Assembly (NCBI RefSeq): GCF_000419685.1
Contig: NZ_ATTM01000001.1
Location: 186,001-250,000, forward strand
Length of the DNA: 64,000 nucleotides
Origin: Flavobacterium antarcticum DSM 19726
Lineage (GTDB): Bacteria; Bacteroidota; Bacteroidia; Flavobacteriales; Flavobacteriaceae
Direction of reading: 5' to 3'
Below, one piece after another: positions 1 through 8,543 of the stretch (position 1 is its first letter; each line of letters opens with the position of its first letter). A program made the translations under genes and the position numbers. Under the pieces are notes generated by a model. It was given only the letters and a program-made list of their open reading frames with translations, searched no databases and was not told the origin of the DNA.

Positions 1-2
1 AC

Positions 3-614
3 GAATCCTTTATTTTCAGAGATATTTCTTTTAATTTTTGGATGATGGCAACCTTGTATTTTGCTGTTTTTGCATTGGGTTGGTTCTTTATCAATCGAAA
101 TTTCAGAACGATTTCAATACTTTTATGTTCGATACTATTTTTCCAATTCAGTTATTTTTCATTTGATTTTAAATCTAAAAACAAAACCGAATTTTTGGTT
201 TTGCAGGAACGAAATAGTTCCCTTGTCTTGGAACGAAAAGGAAAACACATTGCTGTTTTTTCGCGTGAAGATACATTGTTAAATAGAAACGTTCAGTCCT
301 ACAATGTGGCAAACGGAACCACAGTAAGTAGTAGAAAACAAATTCCTAACTTGATGTTTTATAACCAAAAGAAAATTTTGATTTTGGATAGTAGTGCTGT
401 TTTTGTTGCCGATTTGAAACCAAATATTATACTGATTACGCAATCACCTAAGATTAATTTCGATCGACTATTGCGTCATTACAAACCTGAAATCGTTATT
501 GCTGATGCGTCAAATTATAAAAATGTAGTAGATCGAATTAGAACGACTTGTGAACAACAAAAAATCCCTTTCCATGCAGTTGCAGAAAAGGGATTCTATA
601 AAATTGAGAAATAA
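3..614 (+). CDS. comEC: ComEC/Rec2-family DNA uptake protein, C-terminal end (5' truncated by window)
   Basis: The reading frame is open from the first bases of the window, so this is the 3' end of a longer gene. ComEC is the inner-membrane channel of DNA uptake, and Bacteroidetes carry long versions. What is visible is two hydrophobic segments (about the first 60 residues of the fragment) followed by a soluble domain of about 130 residues. That domain is rich in beta-strand-like stretches (FLVLQERNSSLVLER; PNIILITQSPK) and resembles the tail of flavobacterial ComEC. The identification rests on family resemblance only, because the Competence domain lies outside the window. The gene converges on the thioredoxin-like gene three bases away, and its last codons contain a hairpin that looks like that neighbour's terminator. 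Confidence 0.72.
   Translation, partial: ESFIFRDISFNFWMMATLYFAVFALGWFFINRNFRTISILLCSILFFQFSYFSFDFKSKNKTEFLVLQERNSSLVLERKGKHIAVFSREDTLLNRNVQSYNVANGTTVSSRKQIPNLMFYNQKKILILDSSAVFVADLKPNIILITQSPKINFDRLLRHYKPEIVIADASNYKNVVDRIRTTCEQQKIPFHAVAEKGFYKIEK
563..595 (-). terminator. Intrinsic terminator for the thioredoxin-like gene, inside the comEC 3' end
   Basis: AATCCCTTT (563-571) and AAAGGGATT (587-595) form a 9-bp stem. On the minus strand the stem is followed by six T residues. It lies just after the minus-strand stop codon at 618 and inside the last codons of the convergent comEC. Confidence 0.6.
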
Positions 615-617
615 ATA

Positions 618-1070
618 CTACAACATTGGCAGTAATTGTTCTGCTGTGTAATAACCGACTATTGGACTTTTAACGTCACCTTTTGCATCAAAAATATACA
701 TGGAAGGATAACCTCTCAATTGCAAATAAGTAGTGAAATCATGGATTGAGTTTCTGCCTTTAGAGTTCGGATTGTGATTTGCGTTTTTAAAGGTAGTTCC
801 CTTGTAATTGATTACATCTGTTCCTTCGCCATTAAACTTTACAGCATAATAGTTCTTGTTTACTAATTCTACGATTTTTGGATCGTGAAAAGTGTTTTTG
901 TCTAACATCTTACAGGGTCCACACCAATCCGTGTAAACATCCATAAAAATAGGCTTTGGATTTTTCTTTTGAGCGGCAATAGCTTCGTTGAAAGTCATCC
1001 ATTTTATTTCTTGTGCAGTAGCAGCGAAACTTCCAATAGCTAATACAAAAACTAATAAATACTTTTTCAT
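618..1070 (-). CDS. Exported thioredoxin-like protein (CGPC)
   Basis: This 150-residue protein has a signal peptide (MKKYLLVFVLAIGSFAATAQ, residues 1-20) and then a single thioredoxin fold. The redox motif WCGPCK lies near residues 49-54 within YTDWCGPCKMLDKNTF, a DUF255/thioredoxin_7-like arrangement. The cis-proline region is RGYPSMYIFD. It should act in the periplasm as a thiol-disulfide reductase or in cytochrome or envelope protein maturation, but the substrate cannot be told. It is a single gene facing comEC, and the first POT transporter stop lies 83 bp upstream of its start. Length and motifs are normal for the family. Confidence 0.85.
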   Translation of the reverse strand: MKKYLLVFVLAIGSFAATAQEIKWMTFNEAIAAQKKNPKPIFMDVYTDWCGPCKMLDKNTFHDPKIVELVNKNYYAVKFNGEGTDVINYKGTTFKNANHNPNSKGRNSIHDFTTYLQLRGYPSMYIFDAKGDVKSPIVGYYTAEQLLPML

Positions 1071-1153
1071 AATTTTATTTTTTACATTATTTTCAAAAAC
1101 AGTACCAAATGATTGAAGTCAAATCAACCTAACGCTAACTTTAACCTTTTTAA

Positions 1154-2920
1154 CTATCGTACACCGTGCATTAATTTTTTCAATACAGGATTCAAAGCTA
1201 TTACTAATAATCCTGCTACCGTTGGTACAATTGCAAAGATTAAGAAGAATGTTGACAATGAGTAGGCTTTTGTAATGTTGTCAATTTCGCCACCTAAAAC
1301 AGCTGCTAATTTGTTTCCAATTGCAATTGCCAAGTACCACATTCCAAACATAAAAGCAATCATTCGTGCAGGAACCAATTTAGACACATAAGATAAACCA
1401 ACAGGCGAAAGGAATAATTCTCCTAACGTGTGGAATAAGTAAGCCAACACTAGCCAAATCATTGATACTTTAACTCCTGTTGTAATTCCGTAAGAACCGT
1501 AAGCCAATAATCCAAAACCGATTGCCATAATAATTAATCCCAAACCGTACTTTACAGCAGCGGGTGGATTGAATTTACTGTCCCAAATTTTAGAAATCGT
1601 AGAAGCGAATGCAATGATGAAGAATGAGTTCAAGATTGAGAACCAACTTGGATCAATTTCTGAAGCAGATTTACTGAATTCATTTAATAACATCCAGATT
1701 GCAATTCCCCAAATTCCAAGGAAAGTAATAGCTAAAACGATATTTGAACCTAAAGCTTTTTTATAAGTTTGTTTTGCCAATAAAATAAGTACCCAAGAAA
1801 TAATCAATAAGGGAACTATTGTAAGTAAGGTATTTACAACGTTAAAAACGGTCAATGAAGTTCCTTCTAATGAGCGGTCTACACTATCACGTGCAAAAAT
1901 CACTAAGGACGAAGCACCTTGTTCAAATGACATCCAGAAGAAAATGGTAAAGAAGGCAAAGATAATTACCGCAATCATTCTATGACGAATTACAGTTGTG
2001 TATCGCATCAAGCGACTTACTACCAAATAAAGAAATAATACTAAAGCTAGTAATATCATGAAAATTGAACCGTCAAGATTTCCTACTTTAAAGTCAAATA
2101 AATTAATTCCACCAATTTTAGATAAAGGATCATTAAAAGCATATAATAAACCGATTACTGTTGTCAATATGATTAATGCAATATCAACTGTCGTATAAGG
2201 ATTTAGTTTGTCGTCCTCATTTTTAGATGCTGCTACTCTTGCAGATTCAATCGCTCTCTTTTCTTTATTTGGAACTTCGCCAATATCGCCAAATAACGGT
2301 TTAGCTAACCAAAACTGTATTGTTCCTAATAACATGAAAATACCTGCTAATCCAAATCCCCAGTGCCATCCTAAATTCGCAGCTAAATAACCACATAACA
2401 TCATTCCGAAGAACGCTCCTGCATTAACACCCATGTAGAAAATCGTGTAAGCACCATCTTTTTTCTCTGGGAAATTTTTATACATTTCTGATAAAATTGA
2501 AGTCATGTTTGGTTTAAAGAAACCAGTACCGATAACTAATAATCCAAGACCTAAATACAACATGAATTCAGAATCCATGAACATCGCAGCATGTCCAAGG
2601 GTCATAATTATTGAACCAATTACTACAGCCCAACGGTAACCGATGTATCTGTCGGCTATTATTCCACCAAAAATAGGGGTAATGTAAAGCAACATGGCAT
2701 AAGTTCCGTACAATGCTCCTGCGTTTTCAGAACTCCATCCATAACCTGGATTTCCGCCTGTTATTGCGGCAGTTAAAAATAAAATTAGTAAAACGCGCAT
2801 TCCGTAGAATGAAAAACGCTCCCACATTTCTGTAAAGAATAAAACGAATAATCCCGCTGGATGTCCTAAAACTTTTGATTCAAAAAAATCTGGATTTCCC
2901 GCTTCTGTAACTTGATTCAT
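1154..2920 (-). CDS. POT-family proton-coupled oligopeptide transporter, paralogue 1
   Basis: This is a 588-residue polytopic membrane protein of the POT/PTR2 (MFS) family, which imports di- and tripeptides with protons. The helix-1 motif ExxER is intact (EMWERFSFYG, residues 31-40). The PTR signatures GTGFFKPNMTSILSEMY and FYMGVNAGAFFG follow. Fourteen or so hydrophobic helices are evident, with a charged loop near residues 215-245. It is the last of four POT paralogues in a row on this strand and is closest in sequence to paralogue 4. A 124-bp gap to the preceding gene leaves room for its own promoter. Peptide specificity cannot be read from the sequence. Confidence 0.93.
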   Translation of the reverse strand: MNQVTEAGNPDFFESKVLGHPAGLFVLFFTEMWERFSFYGMRVLLILFLTAAITGGNPGYGWSSENAGALYGTYAMLLYITPIFGGIIADRYIGYRWAVVIGSIIMTLGHAAMFMDSEFMLYLGLGLLVIGTGFFKPNMTSILSEMYKNFPEKKDGAYTIFYMGVNAGAFFGMMLCGYLAANLGWHWGFGLAGIFMLLGTIQFWLAKPLFGDIGEVPNKEKRAIESARVAASKNEDDKLNPYTTVDIALIILTTVIGLLYAFNDPLSKIGGINLFDFKVGNLDGSIFMILLALVLFLYLVVSRLMRYTTVIRHRMIAVIIFAFFTIFFWMSFEQGASSLVIFARDSVDRSLEGTSLTVFNVVNTLLTIVPLLIISWVLILLAKQTYKKALGSNIVLAITFLGIWGIAIWMLLNEFSKSASEIDPSWFSILNSFFIIAFASTISKIWDSKFNPPAAVKYGLGLIIMAIGFGLLAYGSYGITTGVKVSMIWLVLAYLFHTLGELFLSPVGLSYVSKLVPARMIAFMFGMWYLAIAIGNKLAAVLGGEIDNITKAYSLSTFFLIFAIVPTVAGLLVIALNPVLKKLMHGVR

Positions 2921-3044
2921 ATAAATAATTTATCAATTAATAGTTTTTGGTTCGTCGAAAGACCCGCAAATAAAGTAAAAAATTCTTAAACTCAACTATT
3001 ATCCGAATTTTATATTCGATTCCCGATGTGTTAAACCTTGAAAA

Positions 3045-4706
3045 CTATGTTATGTCCTTTAATTTTGCTTGTTTTAGTTCCATTGGCTTGATCACCATCT
3101 TGTCATAAATCAATAAAGAAACGATTGAAATTAGTCCAATTCCGACAACTACAAACCATAATTTATTGGGTTGGTAGTTGTTCCAAAGGAAGTCGGTTAA
3201 TTCCCAATGCGACATGCTCAATTTTTGTTCAGCAAGTGCAAAATATTCATTTTTCGAAAATGGCATTGCTATATTTGAAAGATCAACTCCTTTCGTTGAT
3301 GCAAATTGGGACACTTTTGTTCCAACGAGATTCCAATCTAAGTTATCTTGTTTCAATGAAAATTGCGTTTCAAACTGAGTGATCGAAACATTTAATGCTT
3401 TCGAAGCTTCTTCAATATATTGTTCTTTACTGACTACTTCTGGCATTGTAATATTTCTTTTGCCCATTTCTGTTTGAAGTAAGGACAATTTATCCGACCA
3501 TTTTTGGTACAAATCTCCCGCGATAAATCCGGTAAAAAAGTTTCCAGCGGCAACGGGTAAAAAGTAAGTTCCTTGGTACAACGCTTCTTTTCCTTTTGGT
3601 GTGATAATAGCAATAAATGATGATAGAGTAGGACTTGACATCATTTCTCCCACTGCAAAAATCATTGTTCCAAAGATCGTGAACCAAGGATTATGAGTGT
3701 AAAAAGTCAATCCAACACCAATTGTAGCGATAATTGCTCCACGAATAATAGCGTGAAGGTGTCGCATTTTTATTACAAAATAGGAAACAAAAACCTGCAA
3801 AATGATAATCATGAACGCATCAAGATTTGAAAACCATTCCGGTTTTACTTGTCCGTCCTGCGTCATCAAAGAGCCGAGAAACGGAATGTTTTCATTCAAC
3901 CAAATGCTCAATTCATTTGAGTTAATCCAATCTTCAATAAAGTTGGGCAACGTATAAAACAACTGATTAAACATCGTCCAGAAGCCAACCATTAAGATCA
4001 GTAAGATAGTCAAACGCTTATCTTTTAACGCTTCGATAATATTACCAATTGAGTTTTTGAATTCAGTAAGTATGGGTGTTTTAGGACCTTTTTCAATTTT
4101 TGGTTCTTTGTAGAAAAATAAAACTACGAGAAGATTGATTCCTATTACGACAGCGGCTTGGATAAAGATAATTCTCCAACCGTATTCTGTTCGCAAATAC
4201 GAAGACATCGCGGGTCCTAGGAAACCTCCAATATTCACCATCATGTAGAAAATACCGAAACCCATGGTCCCAGTTGTTTCATCTGTATTTCGTGCCACAA
4301 TTGCCGAAGCAACAGGTTTAAAGAAAGCAGCACCAATGGCAACCATCAAGAAAACCATGTACATACTCCAATACGTATTGACTTCTCCCATAAAATAATA
4401 ACCAACCATCATAATCACGTACGAAATGGTCAGTGATAGTTTATAGCCAATTCTGTCGGCAATCACGCCAAAAAATAACGGAAGTAGATACAAGATGGCT
4501 GTTACATTCGCCATAATGTTTCCTTTTTGAATGTGGTTAAAACCCAATCCGCCTTCATTGGTTGATCCAACTAAGTACAATCCGAAAAGTGTAAAAATCC
4601 CGTACCAAGCCCAACGTTCCATTAGTTCCATGAAACTGGCAATCCAAAATGTTTTGTTGAATGAAGTTACGGTTTGGACAAAACCAGCTTTTTTAGTTGT
4701 CTCCAT
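3045..4706 (-). CDS. POT-like MFS transporter with a large soluble insertion, paralogue 2
   Basis: This 553-residue MFS protein is the most divergent of the four tandem transporters. The helix-1 motif is present as ELMERWAWYG (E27, E30, R31) and AFFKPVASAIVARNTDE replaces the usual FFKPN signature. Unlike the others it carries about 118 hydrophilic residues (398-515, from DLYQKWSDKL to WNNYQPNKLW) before the final membrane helix at about 517-537. The insertion sits between two helices and is probably on one face of the membrane as a separate domain. A peptide substrate is inferred from the family and neighbours; a different substrate is possible. A hairpin terminator of the upstream transporter lies in the gap before its start. 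Confidence 0.85.
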   Translation of the reverse strand: METTKKAGFVQTVTSFNKTFWIASFMELMERWAWYGIFTLFGLYLVGSTNEGGLGFNHIQKGNIMANVTAILYLLPLFFGVIADRIGYKLSLTISYVIMMVGYYFMGEVNTYWSMYMVFLMVAIGAAFFKPVASAIVARNTDETTGTMGFGIFYMMVNIGGFLGPAMSSYLRTEYGWRIIFIQAAVVIGINLLVVLFFYKEPKIEKGPKTPILTEFKNSIGNIIEALKDKRLTILLILMVGFWTMFNQLFYTLPNFIEDWINSNELSIWLNENIPFLGSLMTQDGQVKPEWFSNLDAFMIIILQVFVSYFVIKMRHLHAIIRGAIIATIGVGLTFYTHNPWFTIFGTMIFAVGEMMSSPTLSSFIAIITPKGKEALYQGTYFLPVAAGNFFTGFIAGDLYQKWSDKLSLLQTEMGKRNITMPEVVSKEQYIEEASKALNVSITQFETQFSLKQDNLDWNLVGTKVSQFASTKGVDLSNIAMPFSKNEYFALAEQKLSMSHWELTDFLWNNYQPNKLWFVVVGIGLISIVSLLIYDKMVIKPMELKQAKLKDIT

Positions 4707-4797
4707 AGTAAAGTTTTATATTAATCTATTTTTAAAATGTTTTGGTTTTACAAATAAAACGAATAATTGGATACAAGTGGCTATTTGTTGCAAAATG

Positions 4798-4827
4798 ATA
4801 AAAGCGACTGTTGAGGTCGCTTTTATT
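4798..4827 (-). terminator. Terminator after POT paralogue 3
   Basis: ATAAAAGCGAC and GTCGCTTTTAT form a stem around TGTTGAG. It lies 18 bp beyond the stop codon at 4845 on the minus strand and is T-rich on both sides. It separates paralogue 3 from paralogue 2, so the cluster is at least two transcription units or has partial read-through. Confidence 0.7.
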
Positions 4828-4844
4828 ATTTCTTATTTAAGATG

Positions 4845-6362
4845 TTACTTTACGTCCTGCATTAATTTACGAATCAATGGTGAAACAATGATCAATAATG
4901 CTCCTGCGATTAAAGCGTAAATTGAAAGTTGGTAATACCCTTCTGTATATCCTTGTAATTTCGTTACTAAAGTTGCATTTTCGTCTGGTGAAGACATTCC
5001 CGCACCTAATAATCCGGCTGCATATTGTCCGTAGGCACTGGCTAAAAACCACATTCCCATCATCATACCTGATAGGCGTTTTGGCGAAAGCTTGGTCATA
5101 ATAGAAAGTCCAATTGGCGACAAGCATAATTCACCAAAAGTGATAATTAAGTACGCAAACGTAAATAAATTCAAAGAAGTTAATCCTTCAACGTCAGCGA
5201 AAAATCTAGTGTAATAAAATGTGTAAAACGCGGCTGCAAGGAATAAAAATCCAATACCAAACTTCATTACGGTATTAGGCTCAATTTTCTTTTTGGCCAT
5301 CGCTAACCAGATTAATCCAAGAATTGGACTAAAAATAATTACAAAAAGTGAATTAGAAGTATTGTTGACAATGTTCGGATTGATTTCAATTCCAAGCAAA
5401 CTGTGGTGCAAATTATCTTTCGCAAACAAAGCCAATGAACCACCACTTTGTTCGAAAAACGCCCAAAAAATGATAGAGAAAATAATGAAAGTAAATGCAG
5501 CTAGAAGTTTCTTTTGTGCTTTCACTTCTTTCTCTTTGAACATTTCATACAAGAAATAAAGTATGGCAATTGGTCCGATAGTGTACATGAAATAATCGGT
5601 GTAATCCGTATTTCGAATCATTAAATAGATTAGCGGTAAACTTAAAAGCGAACCAACATATACTGCAATTTCTCTTGTAGTTCTTTTGGTTTTTGGCAAT
5701 TCTAAAAGAGGAGAATTTCCAATTGGCCCTAAACTTTTTCGAATGATTGCGAACGTAATCAGTCCAATAACCATTACGATTGCTGCGGCTAAAAACGCAT
5801 AATTCCAACCCCAATCTTCACTTGTTCCTAAATAAACACAAATAGCTCCTCCTAAAAGTGCTCCAATGTTAATTCCAGAATAGAATAATCCAAATCCAGC
5901 ATCACGTCTTGGGTCACCTTCTACATATAAGTCACCAACCATCGAGGAAATATTCGGTTTAAAAAATCCCGTTCCAATAATGGAAAGTGTAATTCCAAAA
6001 AAGAAATAATCATGCGGATTATAAGCAATCAATAAGTTACCCAAAACCATTACAATTCCTCCGAAAACCAACGACTTTTTAAAACCTAAAATTTTATCTG
6101 CGAAAATTCCACCAATGAAAGTAAAAGCGTAAACAAATGCTTGAATCGCTCCGTATTTTAGATTGGCTTCCTTGTCTGACAATGCCAAACCAAGCAATTG
6201 ATCTGCCATAAAAATGGTTAAAACTCCTCGCATTCCGTAGAAACAAAAACGTTCCCACATTTCAACTAAAAATAAATACCAAAGCTGTTTTGGGTATTTT
6301 CCTTCAAAATTTTGAATTTCTGCTAAAGAAAGCGCGGACGCTGACGAATTTTGTTCTGTCAT
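4845..6362 (-). CDS. POT-family oligopeptide transporter, paralogue 3
   Basis: This 505-residue POT/PTR2 transporter has an intact ExxER motif (EMWERFCFYG, E34/E37/R38). It also has GTGFFKPNISSMVGDLY and GLFYSGINIGALLGG signatures. About fourteen hydrophobic helices are present with only a short central loop. It starts 8 bp after the stop of paralogue 4, so the two are almost certainly co-transcribed and translationally linked. It is followed by a strong hairpin terminator. Proton-coupled uptake of short peptides is the family function; specificity is unknown. Confidence 0.92.
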   Translation of the reverse strand: MTEQNSSASALSLAEIQNFEGKYPKQLWYLFLVEMWERFCFYGMRGVLTIFMADQLLGLALSDKEANLKYGAIQAFVYAFTFIGGIFADKILGFKKSLVFGGIVMVLGNLLIAYNPHDYFFFGITLSIIGTGFFKPNISSMVGDLYVEGDPRRDAGFGLFYSGINIGALLGGAICVYLGTSEDWGWNYAFLAAAIVMVIGLITFAIIRKSLGPIGNSPLLELPKTKRTTREIAVYVGSLLSLPLIYLMIRNTDYTDYFMYTIGPIAILYFLYEMFKEKEVKAQKKLLAAFTFIIFSIIFWAFFEQSGGSLALFAKDNLHHSLLGIEINPNIVNNTSNSLFVIIFSPILGLIWLAMAKKKIEPNTVMKFGIGFLFLAAAFYTFYYTRFFADVEGLTSLNLFTFAYLIITFGELCLSPIGLSIMTKLSPKRLSGMMMGMWFLASAYGQYAAGLLGAGMSSPDENATLVTKLQGYTEGYYQLSIYALIAGALLIIVSPLIRKLMQDVK

Positions 6363-6370
6363 AAATTAAT

Positions 6371-7951
6371 CTAATTAATACCGTGCATCATTTTTACAAG
6401 TTTCTTATTGAAAATCAACAACATAATTGCCGCAAACAAAGGCACTCCTGCAATAAATATAAAGAAATACGAAAGTGAATACGCCGCCGAAATTTTGTCA
6501 ATGTAAGCACCCATAAAACTTCCGATGAAATTTGCAATTGCTGAAGCGGTAAACCACAATCCAAATAATAATCCTACGAATTTCTTTGGTGACAATTTAC
6601 TTACGTACGATAATCCAACAGGCGAAAGACATAATTCTCCCATCGTGTGGAAAAAGTAAGCTAATATTAACCAGATCATACTAACTGCTGCTGTTTTTGC
6701 TCCTTGAGGAATACTCAAACTTCCATAAGACAAGAAGAAGAAACCAACGGCTACTAGAATAAGTCCCATGGCAAATTTAACGGGTCCCGAAGGATTCCAA
6801 ACTTTTTCCCACATTTTACTAAACGATGACGCTAACGTAATAATGAAAAATGAGTTTAAAATTTGAAACCAAGAAACAGTTACTTCAGTTGTTTCTAAAT
6901 TAAATTCACGATTTACTTTCCATATTCCAAGTCCCCAAATAATAACAAACGAAATCGCTGTAAAAATAATTGTAAGCGGATATTTTTTATAAATTTTTTG
7001 AGACAAACCATACAATACATAGGTTACAATAGCTATTGGGAAAATAGTCAAAATTGCATCCACCCATTTGAAAATTGTTCCTGTTGTTCCAGTTAACGCT
7101 CTTTGTGTGTAATCTTTTGCAAATAAAGTCATCGAACCTCCTGCTTGTTCAAAAGCAAAAAAGAAAAAGATACTCGCCACCATGAAAACTCCAACTACAA
7201 TTAATCGATCTCTTACAATATGTGGTGCCGAAACAACTTCTGAATTTTGCTCGTCAGTCAATTCTGATTTTTGAGCGATGTTGACATCTTGTCCAATTAC
7301 ACCAAATATTTTCTGTCCAAAGTAAAACTGTAGCATTCCAAAGAACATAAAAACACCCGCTAATCCGAATCCAAAATGCCATCCGATTTTTTCACCAATA
7401 TAACCACAGAGTAACATTCCTAAGAAAGCTCCCGCGTTAATTCCCATGTAGAAAATGGTGTAACCTGCATCTTTTTTAGTACTTGAATCCGGGTATAATT
7501 GGCCTACCATTGAGGAGATATTTGGCTTAAACATACCGTTACCCAAAATCATAAATAGTAATCCTACATAGAAAAAGTTTTGACTAATTCCTTCAAGTGC
7601 CATCGAAGCGTGACCTAAAGTCATAATCAAAGCACCAATTAAAATTGCTTTTCGATAGCCTGTAAATTTATCGGCGATCATTCCTCCTAATAATGGAGTT
7701 AAATAAACAAGACCAGTGTATAAACCATAAAGTTTTAACGCTTCTTCACTGGTCCAGGCCCAACCGCCATCCATAAGTTCGCTAACTAAAAAGACGGTTA
7801 GCAAAGCACGCATTCCGTAATAGGAAAAACGTTCCCACATTTCTGTAAAAAATAATACGAAAAGTGATGCCGGATGATTCATTACCATCGCGTCGTCAAT
7901 TCCTCTGTTGTGTAAGTGCTTTATTAGTAAGTCGTCTTTTTGCTCTATCAT
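6371..7951 (-). CDS. POT-family oligopeptide transporter, paralogue 4
   Basis: This 526-residue POT/PTR2 transporter has the ExxER motif at EMWERFSYYG (E37/E40/R41). It also has GNGMFKPNISSMVGQLY and FYMGINAGAFLGM. It is closest to paralogue 1, and both begin with a short hydrophilic N-terminus and the phrase HPA(S/G)LFVLFFTEMWERF, which suggests these two are the more recent duplicates. It is the first transporter after the DPP IV-like peptidase and the small DUF433/DUF5615 pair, 25 bp after the latter, so it probably belongs to the same transcript. Confidence 0.93.
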   Translation of the reverse strand: MIEQKDDLLIKHLHNRGIDDAMVMNHPASLFVLFFTEMWERFSYYGMRALLTVFLVSELMDGGWAWTSEEALKLYGLYTGLVYLTPLLGGMIADKFTGYRKAILIGALIMTLGHASMALEGISQNFFYVGLLFMILGNGMFKPNISSMVGQLYPDSSTKKDAGYTIFYMGINAGAFLGMLLCGYIGEKIGWHFGFGLAGVFMFFGMLQFYFGQKIFGVIGQDVNIAQKSELTDEQNSEVVSAPHIVRDRLIVVGVFMVASIFFFFAFEQAGGSMTLFAKDYTQRALTGTTGTIFKWVDAILTIFPIAIVTYVLYGLSQKIYKKYPLTIIFTAISFVIIWGLGIWKVNREFNLETTEVTVSWFQILNSFFIITLASSFSKMWEKVWNPSGPVKFAMGLILVAVGFFFLSYGSLSIPQGAKTAAVSMIWLILAYFFHTMGELCLSPVGLSYVSKLSPKKFVGLLFGLWFTASAIANFIGSFMGAYIDKISAAYSLSYFFIFIAGVPLFAAIMLLIFNKKLVKMMHGIN

Positions 7952-7976
7952 GGGTTTTTAATTTTTGTTCGTTTTT

Positions 7977-8318
7977 TTAATAGATTTCAAGACAAGCGAT
8001 TTCTTTTTTGTCTTGGTTTTCGATAAAATCTCTTATCGCTAGATGTTTGTCTTCAAAAATTTCAGTAATCTTTTTCGTAGTTAAATTTCCTCCTCTAATC
8101 CAAATAATTTTTGGTGGGCTTCCTTTTAGTAGACTAATGTCATAAAAGTCAGAATCAAAAGTAACAATTACATATTCGTTTTGTTTTGCAAATTGCCAAA
8201 TATCGGAATCGTTTGTGTTTGATAAACCAACATTCGACACATGTTTCGAGTCAATAAAAATTGAACTAATTTGCTTTTCAATTCGATATGAGATATTCTG
8301 GTCAAATAAGAGTTTCAT
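7977..8318 (-). CDS. DUF5615-family PIN-like protein (putative toxin)
   Basis: This 113-residue protein matches the DUF5615 PIN-like family, usually the toxin-like partner of a DUF433 protein. Acidic residues sit where PIN-like folds hold metal: D6 in LLFDQNIS, the DSDIW stretch near residue 37, and TFDSDF near residues 54-59. A nuclease activity is therefore plausible but not shown. Its ATG overlaps the stop of the DUF433 gene in a TAATG junction, giving translational coupling. The pair sits between the DPP IV-like peptidase and a POT transporter, in the same orientation and with short gaps. Confidence 0.82.
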   Translation of the reverse strand: MKLLFDQNISYRIEKQISSIFIDSKHVSNVGLSNTNDSDIWQFAKQNEYVIVTFDSDFYDISLLKGSPPKIIWIRGGNLTTKKITEIFEDKHLAIRDFIENQDKKEIACLEIY

Positions 8319-8539
8319 TAAGCTAATTCAATTTTATGTTCTCTGTCTGCTGCATAGGATAAACATGCTAAAATATCCTCCTCATTTAATTCTTTAAAAT
8401 CAGCAATTATCTCTTTAGCTGTCATTCCATTTGCAAGCCAATTCAAAACATCATAAACTGAAATTCTAGTATCTCTTATACAAGGTTTTCCAAAACGTTT
8501 ACTTGCATTTCTCTTTATAATTTCTCTATAATTTGCCAT
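8318..8539 (-). CDS. DUF433 protein (putative antitoxin)
   Basis: This 73-residue DUF433 protein has the family pattern: GKPCIRDTRISVYDVLNWLA, then AKEIIADF and a helix ending near YAADRE. The fold is a small helix-turn-helix-like domain, and these proteins are usually read as the antitoxin or DNA-binding partner of a DUF5615 PIN-like toxin. It begins 4 bp after the stop of the DPP IV gene and overlaps the DUF5615 start by one base. Full length for the family. The pairing is seen directly; toxin-antitoxin activity is inference. Confidence 0.82.
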   Translation of the reverse strand: MANYREIIKRNASKRFGKPCIRDTRISVYDVLNWLANGMTAKEIIADFKELNEEDILACLSYAADREHKIELA

Positions 8540-8543
8540 ACTA

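Noticed and set aside
4531..4920. A plus-strand open frame of 129 codons opposite two POT transporters
   Set aside because: It lies antisense to the start of one transporter and the end of the next, and its protein is rich in odd residues; it is a shadow frame.
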